In this document: in pieces, positions 19,073 through 27,205 of the stretch
Layout of the letters: the number at the start of each line of letters is the position of its first letter
How positions within the stretch are numbered: position 1 is the stretch's first letter
Translations under genes and position numbers: made by a program
Notes under the pieces: model-generated
The model's input: the letters and a program-made list of their open reading frames with translations, nothing else
The model's database searches: none
Told to the model about the DNA's origin: nothing
Source of the DNA: Rhodococcus sp. X156
Lineage (GTDB): Bacteria; Actinomycetota; Actinomycetes; Mycobacteriales; Mycobacteriaceae
Reading direction: 5' to 3'
Length of the DNA: 64,000 nt
Assembly: GCF_004006015.1 (NCBI RefSeq)
Contig: NZ_CP034766.1
Location: 1,893,001 to 1,957,000 of the forward strand

Positions 19073-20413
19073 TCAGCCGAGCTCGTCGGCGGTGAGGTCG
19101 CGCGCGCAGCGGAAGCCGGCGAAGATCTGCCGGCGGATCGGGTGGTCCCAGTTGCGGAACGTGCTGCGGGCCACCACCTCGTCGGTCCCGAAGGAGCCAC
19201 CGCGCAGGATGCGGTAGTCACCGCCGAAGAACACCTGCGAGTACTCGGCGTAGGGGAACACGGCGAAGCCCGGGTAGGGGTCGAAGCCGGAGCTGCACCA
19301 CTCCCACACGTCGCCGATGAGCTGCTGCACGCCCAGCGGGGAGGCGCCCGCCGGGTAGGCGCCGACCGGGGCCGGCTGCAGGTGCCGCTGACCGAGGTTG
19401 GCGTGCTCGGCGGTGGGCGCGGCGTCGCCCCAGGGGTAGCGGCGGGTGCGCCCGGTGGCCGGGTCGAAGCGGGCCGCCTTCTCCCACTCCGCCTCCGTGG
19501 GCAGCCGCTTGCCCGCCCAGCTGGCGTAGGCCTGTGCCTCGAAGAAGCACACGTGCACCACCGGCTCCTGGGCCGGGACCGGCTCGTGCACGCCGAAGCG
19601 CCGGCGCCACCAGCTGCCGTCGGCACCGCGCTCCCAGAACTGCGGGGCGGTGAGCCCGGCCTGCACCCGGTGCTCCCAGCCGCGTGCGCTCCACAGCTCG
19701 GGGCGGTCGTAGCCGCCGTCGGCGAGGAACTGCTGGTACTGGCCGTTGGTGACCGGGGTGGTGTCGATGGCGAAGGCGGGCAGGTGCACCGGGTGCGGGG
19801 TGCGCTCGTTGTCCAGCGCCCACGGCTCGGTGGCAGTGCCCATGGTGAAGGTGCCGGCGGGCACCACCGCCTCCCCGGGGGGCAGGGCAGCGGCGGCAGC
19901 AGGCGGAGGTGGGGCGCTGAGCACCGGGGCACCCAGGCGCAGCTGGTGGGTGGCCAGCATGGTCTCGGCGTGCTGCTGCTCGTGCTGGGCGACCATCCCG
20001 AAGGCGAAGCCGCCCTCGCGCAGCGGGTGCCCGCCGAACGTGGTGCGGTCGAGCACGTCGAGCACCTTGGCGCGCACAGTGCCCACGTAGCCGCGGGCCT
20101 CGGCCGGGGTGAGCAGCGGCAGCGACGGGCGGCTGGCCCGGGAGTGCTTGAACGCGTCGTAGAGCTCGTCGATGTCCTGGCGCACCGGCTCGCGCCCACC
20201 GACGTCACGCACCAGCCAGAGCTCCTCCTGGTTGCCGATGTGCGCCAGGTCCCACACCAGCGGGCTCATCAGCGGGGAGTGCTGGGCGGTGAGGTCGCCC
20301 TCGTCCCCCGCCGTGAGGCCGGTTGTGCGGTCACGGCTGCGCTGCAGGGTGCTGGCCACGTGGGCACGCAGCGCCTCGTCGGACAAGGCGCCCGTGGGGT
20401 GTGCGGTGGTCAT
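19073..20413 (-). CDS. egtB: Hercynine oxygenase (gamma-glutamylcysteine-dependent sulfoxide synthase)
   Basis: Non-heme iron enzyme of 446 aa that joins hercynine and gamma-glutamylcysteine using O2. The N-terminal DinB-like half supplies the three iron-binding histidines, in DLAHIGN and in the HEQQH motif; the C-terminal half is the formylglycine-generating-enzyme-like sulfatase-modifying fold (PTEAEWEKAARFDP, RGGSFGTD). Dependence on glutamylcysteine fits the presence of egtA. The start overlaps the egtA stop by 4 nt. Confidence 0.95.
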   Translation of the reverse strand: MTTAHPTGALSDEALRAHVASTLQRSRDRTTGLTAGDEGDLTAQHSPLMSPLVWDLAHIGNQEELWLVRDVGGREPVRQDIDELYDAFKHSRASRPSLPLLTPAEARGYVGTVRAKVLDVLDRTTFGGHPLREGGFAFGMVAQHEQQHAETMLATHQLRLGAPVLSAPPPPAAAAALPPGEAVVPAGTFTMGTATEPWALDNERTPHPVHLPAFAIDTTPVTNGQYQQFLADGGYDRPELWSARGWEHRVQAGLTAPQFWERGADGSWWRRRFGVHEPVPAQEPVVHVCFFEAQAYASWAGKRLPTEAEWEKAARFDPATGRTRRYPWGDAAPTAEHANLGQRHLQPAPVGAYPAGASPLGVQQLIGDVWEWCSSGFDPYPGFAVFPYAEYSQVFFGGDYRILRGGSFGTDEVVARSTFRNWDHPIRRQIFAGFRCARDLTADELG

Positions 20414-21636
20414 CGTCGGACCTGCTCCAGACAGTCGGCGGGTGCTCGCTCGGCCGCCGCGGCGACCTGGCGGGCCAGGGACGGGTCGGAGACGTGCTGT
20501 GCGCCCAGCTCCAGCAGCGCGGTCGCCGCCCGGCGCAGCTCGGTGTCGGACCGGCCGTGCTGGGCCGCGTCGCGCCAGCGGCCGGCGGTTGCCGCGGCCA
20601 GGTCGCGCGCGGTGTCCACGGTGGCGGCGTCGCCGAGCAGACCGTCGATCAGCGCCACCGGAACCTGCCAGGCGTCACCCGGCTGCGCGTCGAGGTAGCG
20701 CACCTCGAAGTGGCCCTTGGCCCGCACCGGGGGAAACAGCGTGCTCAGGTGCAGGTCGAGGTCGACGGTGGTGGGCACCCGCCCGATGCTGGTCCGCCCG
20801 TCCACCCAGTCGGCGAAGGTGACCCCCGGCGGCGCTGTCCAGCGCTGCTGGGTCGCGTCCTGCACGCACAGCAGCGGCACGTCCAGGGCCCACCGGGCGT
20901 AGGCCGTCACCGGGTCGGTGGTGTCGGTGGGCGGACCCACCGTGCGCTGGGGGTCCAGCTCCAGCCAGGTGCGCATCCGCTGAGAGGCCCAGTCGCCGTC
21001 CGGGGCCCCGCACAGCCGGGGCGAGCAGGCGAACGCGGCCACCAGGGCTGGGCCCACCTCGTGCAGCATGGCCCAGCGCGCGGCCATCTCCGCGCCCTCG
21101 CCGGCGTCCACGCTGACCTGCACCGCCGCGGTGCTGCACATCATCAGCCGCCCGAACGGCCCGACGCGGTCGAAGAGCTCCTCCATGGCGCAGTAGCGCG
21201 GGGAGAACAGCTGGCGCTCCGGGAGGCGGTGCTCCTGCGCTGCGCCGGGCTGCAGCACGATCGCTGCCGAGCCGAGCAGGCCGCGGAGGTGCTCGACGTC
21301 GGAGCGGAGGGCTGAGCAGAGGGACCGAGCGTCGGGGTAGGGAGCTGAGGAGAGCTCGACCTGTCCCCCGGGCTCGACGGTGACGATGCTGCCGCCGGGC
21401 AGTGGCCGGGCGGGTGAACCGGGGCGGAGGCTGCTCGGCGCGTGGTCACCGAGCGCAGTGGCGACGGTGGCGACCGCGGGGGCCGCCTCCGGATGGTCGG
21501 CGTGGGCGAGCAGCCACTCGAGCTCGGCGCCGAGCAACGTGGGCGGGCCCTGCTTGAAGCAGACCACGCCGACGTGCGCCTCAGCGTCGGTGCGTCCGCG
21601 CAGCACGGGCGCGGACTCGGTCGCCACCTCAGTCAC
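20410..21636 (-). CDS. egtA: Glutamate-cysteine ligase for ergothioneine synthesis
   Basis: ATP-dependent ligase of 408 aa (GCS2 family) making gamma-glutamylcysteine, the thiol donor for EgtB. The central region GRLMMCSTAAVQVSVDAG and the following AARWAMLHEVGP are typical of actinobacterial EgtA. The frame is open to 22257, but the GTG at 21636 has an AGGAGG site and lies just after a perfect 18-bp palindrome; the extension would cross the divergent acnR promoter. First gene of the egt operon. Confidence 0.93.
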   Translation of the reverse strand: MTEVATESAPVLRGRTDAEAHVGVVCFKQGPPTLLGAELEWLLAHADHPEAAPAVATVATALGDHAPSSLRPGSPARPLPGGSIVTVEPGGQVELSSAPYPDARSLCSALRSDVEHLRGLLGSAAIVLQPGAAQEHRLPERQLFSPRYCAMEELFDRVGPFGRLMMCSTAAVQVSVDAGEGAEMAARWAMLHEVGPALVAAFACSPRLCGAPDGDWASQRMRTWLELDPQRTVGPPTDTTDPVTAYARWALDVPLLCVQDATQQRWTAPPGVTFADWVDGRTSIGRVPTTVDLDLHLSTLFPPVRAKGHFEVRYLDAQPGDAWQVPVALIDGLLGDAATVDTARDLAAATAGRWRDAAQHGRSDTELRRAATALLELGAQHVSDPSLARQVAAAAERAPADCLEQVRR

Positions 21637-21648
21637 GAGCACACCTCC

Positions 21649-21666
21649 TGCGTCGGTACCGACGCA
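21649..21666. promoter_or_regulatory. Perfect 18-bp palindrome directly upstream of the egtA ribosome site
   Basis: TGCGTCGGTACCGACGCA is identical on both strands. Its left end touches the egtA Shine-Dalgarno (minus-strand AGGAGG, 21649-21644), and a TAGCGT -10 candidate lies just upstream (21672-21677). It could be an operator for the egt operon or an mRNA hairpin next to the ribosome site. No regulator is identified. Confidence 0.5.
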
Positions 21667-21733
21667 CACCGACGCTACACAGCCCGTCCGACAGTCGCGA
21701 GGCTGTGTGCCCCTGGCGGGGCCGTGCAACGAG

Positions 21734-21761
21734 CAGTACGTACGGCTTGGGTGCCTATGCT
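21734..21761 (+). promoter_or_regulatory. acnR promoter with AcnR half-site
   Basis: TATGCT at 21756-21761 lies 7 nt before the GTG at 21769, a leaderless arrangement. CAGTACG at 21734-21740 equals the stronger arm of the acn operator (CGTACTG reversed) and falls in the -35 area, which would suit weak autoregulation. The second arm is not conserved. Confidence 0.45.
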
Positions 21762-21768
21762 CAGTGTC

Positions 21769-22335
21769 GTGCCCAAGGTCAGCTCCGATCACCTCCAGGC
21801 CCGCCGGCGCCAGATCCTGGACGGCGCGCGGCTGTGCTTCGCCCGCTACGGCTACGAGGGAGCGACCGTGCGGCGGATGGAGGACGCGACGGGGCTTTCC
21901 CGCGGCGCGATCTTCCACCACTTCCGCGACAAGGACGCGCTCTTCCTGGCCCTGGCGCTGGAGGAGGCCGAGCGGATGGCCGACGTGGTGGCCGAGCAGG
22001 GCCTGGTGCAGGTGATGCGGGACCTGCTGGCCCACCCCGAGCAGCGGGACTGGCTGGGCACCCGGCTGGAGGTGGCCCGCCGGATGCGCACCGACGCGGA
22101 GTTCCGCGCGGGGTGGGCCGAGCGCTCGGCGGAGATCACCGCCGCCACCCGGGCCCGCCTGGACCGCCAGCGAGCCACCGGCAAGGTGCGCGGCGACGTG
22201 GACTCCACGGTGCTGGTGGCCTACCTCGAGCTGGTGCTGGACGGGTTGGTGGCGCACCTGGCCATGGGCCTGCCCGCGGAGAACCTGGAGCCGGTGCTGG
22301 ACCTGGTCGAGGAGTCGGTGCGCCGGGCGCAGTGA
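21769..22335 (+). CDS. acnR: TetR-family repressor of aconitase (AcnR)
   Basis: Regulator of 188 aa. The N-terminal helix-turn-helix (YGYEGATVRRMEDATGLSRG, then AIFHHFRDKDALFLAL) is nearly the same as in C. glutamicum AcnR, and the ligand-binding part keeps VMRDLLAHPEQRDWLGTRLE-type similarity and the C-terminal LDLVEESVRR. AcnR represses acn. In corynebacteria and mycobacteria it is next to acn; here the egt operon and two other genes lie between. The start GTG at 21769 fits mycobacterial homologues (PKVS...) and the leaderless promoter; an ATG at 21757 is the alternative. One base separates it from the convergent ABC exporter. Confidence 0.9.
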   Translation: MPKVSSDHLQARRRQILDGARLCFARYGYEGATVRRMEDATGLSRGAIFHHFRDKDALFLALALEEAERMADVVAEQGLVQVMRDLLAHPEQRDWLGTRLEVARRMRTDAEFRAGWAERSAEITAATRARLDRQRATGKVRGDVDSTVLVAYLELVLDGLVAHLAMGLPAENLEPVLDLVEESVRRAQ

Positions 22336-22336
22336 G

Positions 22337-24190
22337 CTACCCGCCGATCTCGGTGCCGCTGGTGGTGGAGAACTTTCCCTCGTACAGCGCGGCGTAGCGC
22401 CCGCCCCTCGCCAGCAGCACCTCGTGGCTGCCGTGCTCCACGATCCGCCCGTCCTCCACCACCGCGATGGTGTCGGCGTTGCGGATGGTGCTCAGCCGGT
22501 GGGCGATGACGATGGCGGTGCGCCCGTGCAGCGCCTCGGTGAGAGCCGCCTGCACGGCGTGCTCGGACTCGGAGTCCAGGTGTGCGGTGGCCTCGTCCAG
22601 CACCACCACCCGCGGCTGGGCCAGCAGCAGCCGGGCGATGGTCAGCCGCTGGCGCTCGCCGCCGGAGAACCGGTACCCGCGCTCGCCCACCACGGTGCCC
22701 AGCCCGTCGGGCAGCGCCCGCACCAGCGGCTCCAGCCGGGCCCGGCGCACGGCGTGCCACAGCTGCTCGTCGGTGGCCTCGGGGTCGGCGTAGCGCAGGT
22801 TGGCGGCCAGCGTGTCGTGGAACAGGTGGCCGTCCTGGGTGACCACGCCGATGGCGCCGCGCAGGGAGGCGAAGGTGGTGTCGCGGACGTCCTGGTCGCC
22901 GATGAGCACCGCGCCGGAGTCCACGTCGTAGAGCCGGGCGATGAGCGAGGCAATGGTGGACTTGCCGGCACCGGAGGAGCCCACCAGGGCCACCAGCTGC
23001 CCGGCCTCGGCGCGGAGGGAGATGCCGTGCAGCACCTCCTGGCCCCCGCGGGCGTCGAGCACCGCCACGTCCTCCAGCGAGGCCAGCGACACCGCGCTGG
23101 CCGGGGGGTAGGAGAAGCGCACGTCGCGCAGCTCCACCGACAGCGGTCCGCTGGGCAGCGCGCGGGCGTTCGGCGACTCGGTGATGGTCAGCGGCAGGTC
23201 CAGCACCTCGAAGACCCGCTCGAAGCTGACCAGCGCCGACATCACGTCCACCTGGGCGTTGGCCAGCGCGGTCAGCGGCCCGTAGAGGCGGGTGAGCAGC
23301 AGGGCCAGGCTGACCACCGCACCGGCGTTGATCGCGCCGGTGTAGGCCAGGTAGCCGCCGAGGCCGTAGACCAGCGCCTGCGCCAGCGCGGAGACCAGCG
23401 TGAGCGAGGTGAGGAAGACCCGGCTGACCATGGCCGTGCGCACCCCGATGTCGCGCACGCGCGCGGCCCGGTCGCCGAACTCGGCGGCCTCGCGGTCCGG
23501 GCGGCCGAAGAGCTTGACCAACGTGGCGCCGGGAGCGGAGAAGCGCTCCGTCATCTGGTTGGTCATGCCGGCGTTGAGGTCGGCTGCCTCCCGCTGCAGC
23601 CCAGCCATCTTCGACCCCATCCGCCGGGCGGGGACGACGAACACCGGCAGCAGCAGCAGGGCCAGCAGCGTCACCTGCCAGGACAAGGTGAGCATGACGG
23701 CCACCGTGAGCACCAGTTGCACCACGTTGGTGACCAGGCCGGACAGGGTGGAGGTGAAGGCCCGCTGGGCGCCGATCACGTCGTTGTTCAGCCGGGAGAC
23801 CAGCGCCCCGGTGCGAGTGCGGGTGAAGAACGCCACCGGCATCCGCTGCACGTGGGTGAACACCGCTCGGCGCAGGTCCAGGATGAGGCCCTCACCGATG
23901 CGGGAGGCCTGCCAGCGCTCGGCCAGGCTCAGCCCCGCGTCGACCACGGCCAGCACCGCGATCACGATGGCGATCACCACGATGGTGGTCAGGCCCTCGC
24001 GCCCGACGATGACGTTGACCACCCGCCCGGCCAGCAGCGGCGTGAGCACGGCGATGATTGCCGAGGCCACCGTCACCACCAGCAGCCAGGACATGGCCCG
24101 CCGGTGCGGCTTGGCGAAGTCCCACACCCGCCGGACCGTGGCCCGCTCCACCTTCTTGCGGGGTTCGGCGGCCTGCATCGCGCCGCGCAT
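22337..24190 (-). CDS. ABC transporter, fused permease-ATPase (exporter type)
   Basis: Half-transporter of 617 aa: six membrane helices in residues about 30-310, then an ATPase domain with Walker A GSSGAGKS, signature FSGGERQ, Walker B VVVLDEATAHLDSE and the switch His in IAHRLST. Such B-family exporters dimerise and move lipids or drugs outward; the substrate is unknown. The ATG at 24190 has TGGAGCTTG before it; an in-frame GTG at 24211 is the alternative. It converges on acnR with a 1-bp gap and lies 88 bp after the small HTH gene. Confidence 0.88.
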   Translation of the reverse strand: MRGAMQAAEPRKKVERATVRRVWDFAKPHRRAMSWLLVVTVASAIIAVLTPLLAGRVVNVIVGREGLTTIVVIAIVIAVLAVVDAGLSLAERWQASRIGEGLILDLRRAVFTHVQRMPVAFFTRTRTGALVSRLNNDVIGAQRAFTSTLSGLVTNVVQLVLTVAVMLTLSWQVTLLALLLLPVFVVPARRMGSKMAGLQREAADLNAGMTNQMTERFSAPGATLVKLFGRPDREAAEFGDRAARVRDIGVRTAMVSRVFLTSLTLVSALAQALVYGLGGYLAYTGAINAGAVVSLALLLTRLYGPLTALANAQVDVMSALVSFERVFEVLDLPLTITESPNARALPSGPLSVELRDVRFSYPPASAVSLASLEDVAVLDARGGQEVLHGISLRAEAGQLVALVGSSGAGKSTIASLIARLYDVDSGAVLIGDQDVRDTTFASLRGAIGVVTQDGHLFHDTLAANLRYADPEATDEQLWHAVRRARLEPLVRALPDGLGTVVGERGYRFSGGERQRLTIARLLLAQPRVVVLDEATAHLDSESEHAVQAALTEALHGRTAIVIAHRLSTIRNADTIAVVEDGRIVEHGSHEVLLARGGRYAALYEGKFSTTSGTEIGG

Positions 24191-24278
24191 CAAGCTCCAG
24201 CTGTTCTCCACAACCAGCCAGTGTGCCCGCTCGGCCCGACAGGTCTCCTCGCGCCTGTGCGGGCCGTGCCCGCCGGTC

Positions 24279-24485
24279 TCAGGTGGTCACGCGGCGCGCG
24301 GCGCGCCCTCGCCCGCGCAGTGCGACCTCAGCCTCGTTGAGCACCTGGTGCACAAAGCCGTAGGAGCGGCCCGAGCTCTCCGCGATGGTGCGGATGCTGG
24401 CGCCCTCCTCGTAGCGGCTCTTGAAGTCGCTCGCCAGCTGAGCCCGGTGCTCGCCCGCGATCCGCACACCCTTGGCCATCTCCAT
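24279..24485 (-). CDS. Small helix-turn-helix protein (Rv1473A-like)
   Basis: Basic protein of 68 aa. Residues 20-50 form a predicted helix-turn-helix (ASIRTIAESSGRSYGFVHQVL) followed by an Arg-rich tail RGRGRAARR. Short proteins of this kind accompany the ABC-F gene in mycobacteria (Rv1473A beside Rv1473), as here. The ATG at 24485 has GGAGG 6 nt upstream; a GTG one codon earlier is too close. Role unknown; DNA binding is likely. The 179-bp gap upstream shows nothing else I can identify. Confidence 0.8.
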   Translation of the reverse strand: MEMAKGVRIAGEHRAQLASDFKSRYEEGASIRTIAESSGRSYGFVHQVLNEAEVALRGRGRAARRVTT

Positions 24486-24664
24486 CACGTGCCTCCGTCT
24501 GGTGCTGTGTCACCTCTGTGTGGGCCGCTGTCGGCGGCTCTGGAGGTTGTTCGCACCACATCCCGGCACCGGTTCGATCTTCTTCCCGGCGGGACAAGTT
24601 CGAGCCGCGGCAGCGCAAGCAGGCCAGAGTCGTGCCCGACGGGCCGCGCAGGCCGAGGCGCGCG

Positions 24665-26296
24665 TCAGGCGAGCTGCACGAGCTCCAGGTACTCCTGTGA
24701 CCAGTGGTCCTCGGAGCCGTCCGGCAGCAGGATGACCCGCTCCGGCTCCAGCGCCTCCACGGCACCAGGGTCGTGGGTGACCAGCACCACGGCACCGGTG
24801 TAGCTGCGCAGGGCGTCGAGCACCTGCTCGCGGGAGACCGGGTCGAGGTTGTTGGTGGGCTCGTCCAGCAGCAGCACGTTGGCCGCCGAGGACACCAGCC
24901 CGGCCAGCGCCAGGCGGGTCTTCTCACCACCGGAGAGCGTGCCGGCCGGCTGCTCCAGCTGGTCGCCGCTGAACAGGAAGGCGCCGAGCAGGCTGCGCAG
25001 CGAGGTCGCGTCGGTGTCCGGCGCGGCGTGGCGGATGTTCTCCCACACCGTGGCGTCGTGGTCGAGCGTCTCGTGCTCCTGGGCGAAGTAGCCCAGCTTG
25101 AGGCCGTGGCCCGGCTCGATCTCGCCGGCGTCGGGAGTCTCCGTGCCGGCCAGCATGCGCAGCAGGGTGGTCTTGCCGGCGCCGTTGAAGCCCAGCACCA
25201 CCACTCGGCTGCCCTTGTCGATGGCCAGGTCCACGCCGGTGAAGATCTCCAGCGAGCCGTAGACCTTGGTCAGGTTCTTGGCCATCAGGGGCGTCTTGCC
25301 GCACGGGGCGGGCTCGGGGAAGCGGATCTTGGCCACCTTGTCGCTCACCCGCACGTCGTCCAGACCCGCGAGGAGCTTGTCGGCGCGCTTGGCCATGTTC
25401 TGCGCGGCGACGGCCTTGGTGGCCTTGGCCCCCATCTTGGCGGCCTGCACGCGCAGCGCGCCGGCCTTCTTCTCGGCGTTGGCCCGCTCGCGGCGGCGGC
25501 GCTGCTCGTCGGTGGCGCGCGCGTCGAGGTAGCGCTTCCACGTCATGTTGTAGATGTCGACCTCGCTGCGCACCGCGTCCAGGAACCAGACCCGGTTGAC
25601 GACGTCGGCGAGCAGCTCCACGTCGTGGCTGATCACCACGAGCCCACCCTCGTGCTGCTGCAGGAAGCCGCGCAGCCAGGTGATGGAGTCGGCGTCGAGG
25701 TGGTTGGTGGGCTCGTCCAGCAGCAGTGTGGTGCCCGAGCGCCCGCCGCTGCCGTCGGAGGCGGCGAAGAGGATGCGGGCCAGCTCGACCCGGCGGCGCT
25801 GACCACCGGAGAGGGTGCTCAGCGGCTGGACGAGGATGCGGTCGGCCAGTCCGAGGTTGGCGCAGATCCGCGCGGCCTCGCTCTCCGCGGCATAGCCCCC
25901 GCGGGAGGAGAAGCTGTCCTCCAGCACGCCGTAGCGACGCACGGCAGCGTCGAGCTGCTTGCCGTCCACCAGCTCGGCCATGGTGGCCTGCTGCTTCTCC
26001 AGGTCGCGCAGCAGCTGGTCCAGCCCGCGGGCGGAGAGCACCCGGTCCTTGGCGGTGATCGACAGGTCACCCTCGCGGGGGTCCTGGGGCAGGTAGCCCA
26101 TCTCCCCGGACCGGACCACGGTGCCCGCGTAGGGCTCGCCCTCGCCGGCCAGCACTCGCATGGTGGTGGTCTTGCCCGCACCGTTGCGGCCGACCAGGCC
26201 GATGCGGTCGCCGGGCTGGATGCGCAACCCCGAACCAGGCACGGACAGCAGTGTCCGCGCACCAGCGCGAATCTCAAGATCGGTTGCGGTGATCAA
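24665..26296 (-). CDS. ABC-F family ATPase (Rv1473-like)
   Basis: Soluble protein of 543 aa with two ABC ATPase domains and no membrane part. Walker A motifs are GRNGAGKT (domain 1) and GFNGAGKT (domain 2), signatures LSGGQRRR and LSGGEKTR, Walker B LLLDEPTNHLD and LLLDEPTNNLD. The charged linker between domains (about residues 245-310) would reach into the ribosome. ABC-F proteins act in translation or protect ribosomes from antibiotics; homologues were once labelled macrolide transporters. The TTG start is supported by GGGAG 6 nt before it and by end-to-end agreement with mycobacterial homologues. Confidence 0.93.
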   Translation of the reverse strand: MITATDLEIRAGARTLLSVPGSGLRIQPGDRIGLVGRNGAGKTTTMRVLAGEGEPYAGTVVRSGEMGYLPQDPREGDLSITAKDRVLSARGLDQLLRDLEKQQATMAELVDGKQLDAAVRRYGVLEDSFSSRGGYAAESEAARICANLGLADRILVQPLSTLSGGQRRRVELARILFAASDGSGGRSGTTLLLDEPTNHLDADSITWLRGFLQQHEGGLVVISHDVELLADVVNRVWFLDAVRSEVDIYNMTWKRYLDARATDEQRRRRERANAEKKAGALRVQAAKMGAKATKAVAAQNMAKRADKLLAGLDDVRVSDKVAKIRFPEPAPCGKTPLMAKNLTKVYGSLEIFTGVDLAIDKGSRVVVLGFNGAGKTTLLRMLAGTETPDAGEIEPGHGLKLGYFAQEHETLDHDATVWENIRHAAPDTDATSLRSLLGAFLFSGDQLEQPAGTLSGGEKTRLALAGLVSSAANVLLLDEPTNNLDPVSREQVLDALRSYTGAVVLVTHDPGAVEALEPERVILLPDGSEDHWSQEYLELVQLA

Positions 26297-26329
26297 CTAA
26301 GGCTCCCAGTGAACAGACGACAGCCTTCA

Positions 26330-26403
26330 AGTCTACGGGCGCGACGGCTCCTCCCCCGCCTACGCGGCGTCGTTGTGGTGGTTCCCACTGCAATCGGTAG
26401 CGT
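26330..26403. promoter_or_regulatory. Divergent promoters of ABC-F ATPase and SDR genes
   Basis: TAGACT on the minus strand (26330-26335) lies about 34 nt before the ABC-F start, leaving room for its ribosome site. TAGCGT on the plus strand (26398-26403) is 8 nt before the SDR ATG, which lacks a ribosome site. The whole 115-bp gap is the shared control region. Confidence 0.4.
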
Positions 26404-26411
26404 CAGGCAGC

Positions 26412-27203
26412 ATGACCACTGCCTCTCTCCCGCCCCAGGACCTCGCCGGGCGCACCGCGCTCATCACCGGGGCCAGCCGGGGCATCGGCCTCGGCATCGC
26501 CGCCGAGCTGCTCTCCCGTGGCGCCAACGTCACCATCACCGCGCGCAAGGCCGACCAGCTCGAGGTGGCCGGCAAGCAGCTGGTGGAGGGCGGCAGCCCC
26601 GCGGTGGACCTGGGCCCGCGCGTGCTCACCGTGGCCGGCAACGCCGGCAGCGCCGACTCCCGGGCGGAGGCGGTGGCCCGCACCGTGGAGACCTTCGGGT
26701 CGCTGGACATCCTGGTGAACAACACTGGCATCAACCCCGTGTTCGGCGCGCTGATGGACGCCGACCTCGACGGCGTCCGCAAGATCTTCGACGTCAACGT
26801 GGTGGCCGCGCTCGGCTTCGTGCAGGAGGCGTACAAGGCGTGGATGGGTGAGCACGGCGGCAACGTGGTCAACATCGCCAGCGTCGCCGGTATTCGCTCC
26901 TCCGGGGTGATCTCCGCCTACGGCGCCTCCAAGGCGGCCCTGATCCGCCTCACCGAGGAGCTGGCCTGGCAGCTGGGCCCGTCCATCCGCGTCAACGCCG
27001 TCGCCCCGGCCGTGGTCAAGACCAAGTTCGCCGAGGCGCTCTACGCCGCCGGCGAGGAGGAAGCAGCGTCCGGCTACCCGATGAAGCGACTGGGTGAGCC
27101 CGAGGACGTGGCCAAGCTGGTCGGCTTCCTGGTCTCCGACGCTGCGTCCTGGATCACCGGCGACACCATCCGCGTGGACGGCGGCTCGCTGGCCACCGGC
27201 TGA
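26412..27203 (+). CDS. Short-chain dehydrogenase/reductase
   Basis: Classical SDR of 263 aa: nucleotide site TGASRGIGLGIA, structural NNTG (an NNAG variant), catalytic Ser in NIASVAG and YGASKAALIRL with the Tyr and Lys. The C-terminus WITGDTIRVDGGSLATG is FabG-like. Substrate not deducible. Followed after 2 bp by a lycopene cyclase gene and thus co-transcribed; whether it takes part in carotenoid chemistry is unknown. Confidence 0.88.
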   Translation: MTTASLPPQDLAGRTALITGASRGIGLGIAAELLSRGANVTITARKADQLEVAGKQLVEGGSPAVDLGPRVLTVAGNAGSADSRAEAVARTVETFGSLDILVNNTGINPVFGALMDADLDGVRKIFDVNVVAALGFVQEAYKAWMGEHGGNVVNIASVAGIRSSGVISAYGASKAALIRLTEELAWQLGPSIRVNAVAPAVVKTKFAEALYAAGEEEAASGYPMKRLGEPEDVAKLVGFLVSDAASWITGDTIRVDGGSLATG

Positions 27204-27205
27204 TC

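Noticed and set aside
20410-22257. 615-residue version of EgtA
   Set aside because: The extra 207 residues are antisense to acnR and have shadow composition; AGGAGG marks the GTG at 21636.
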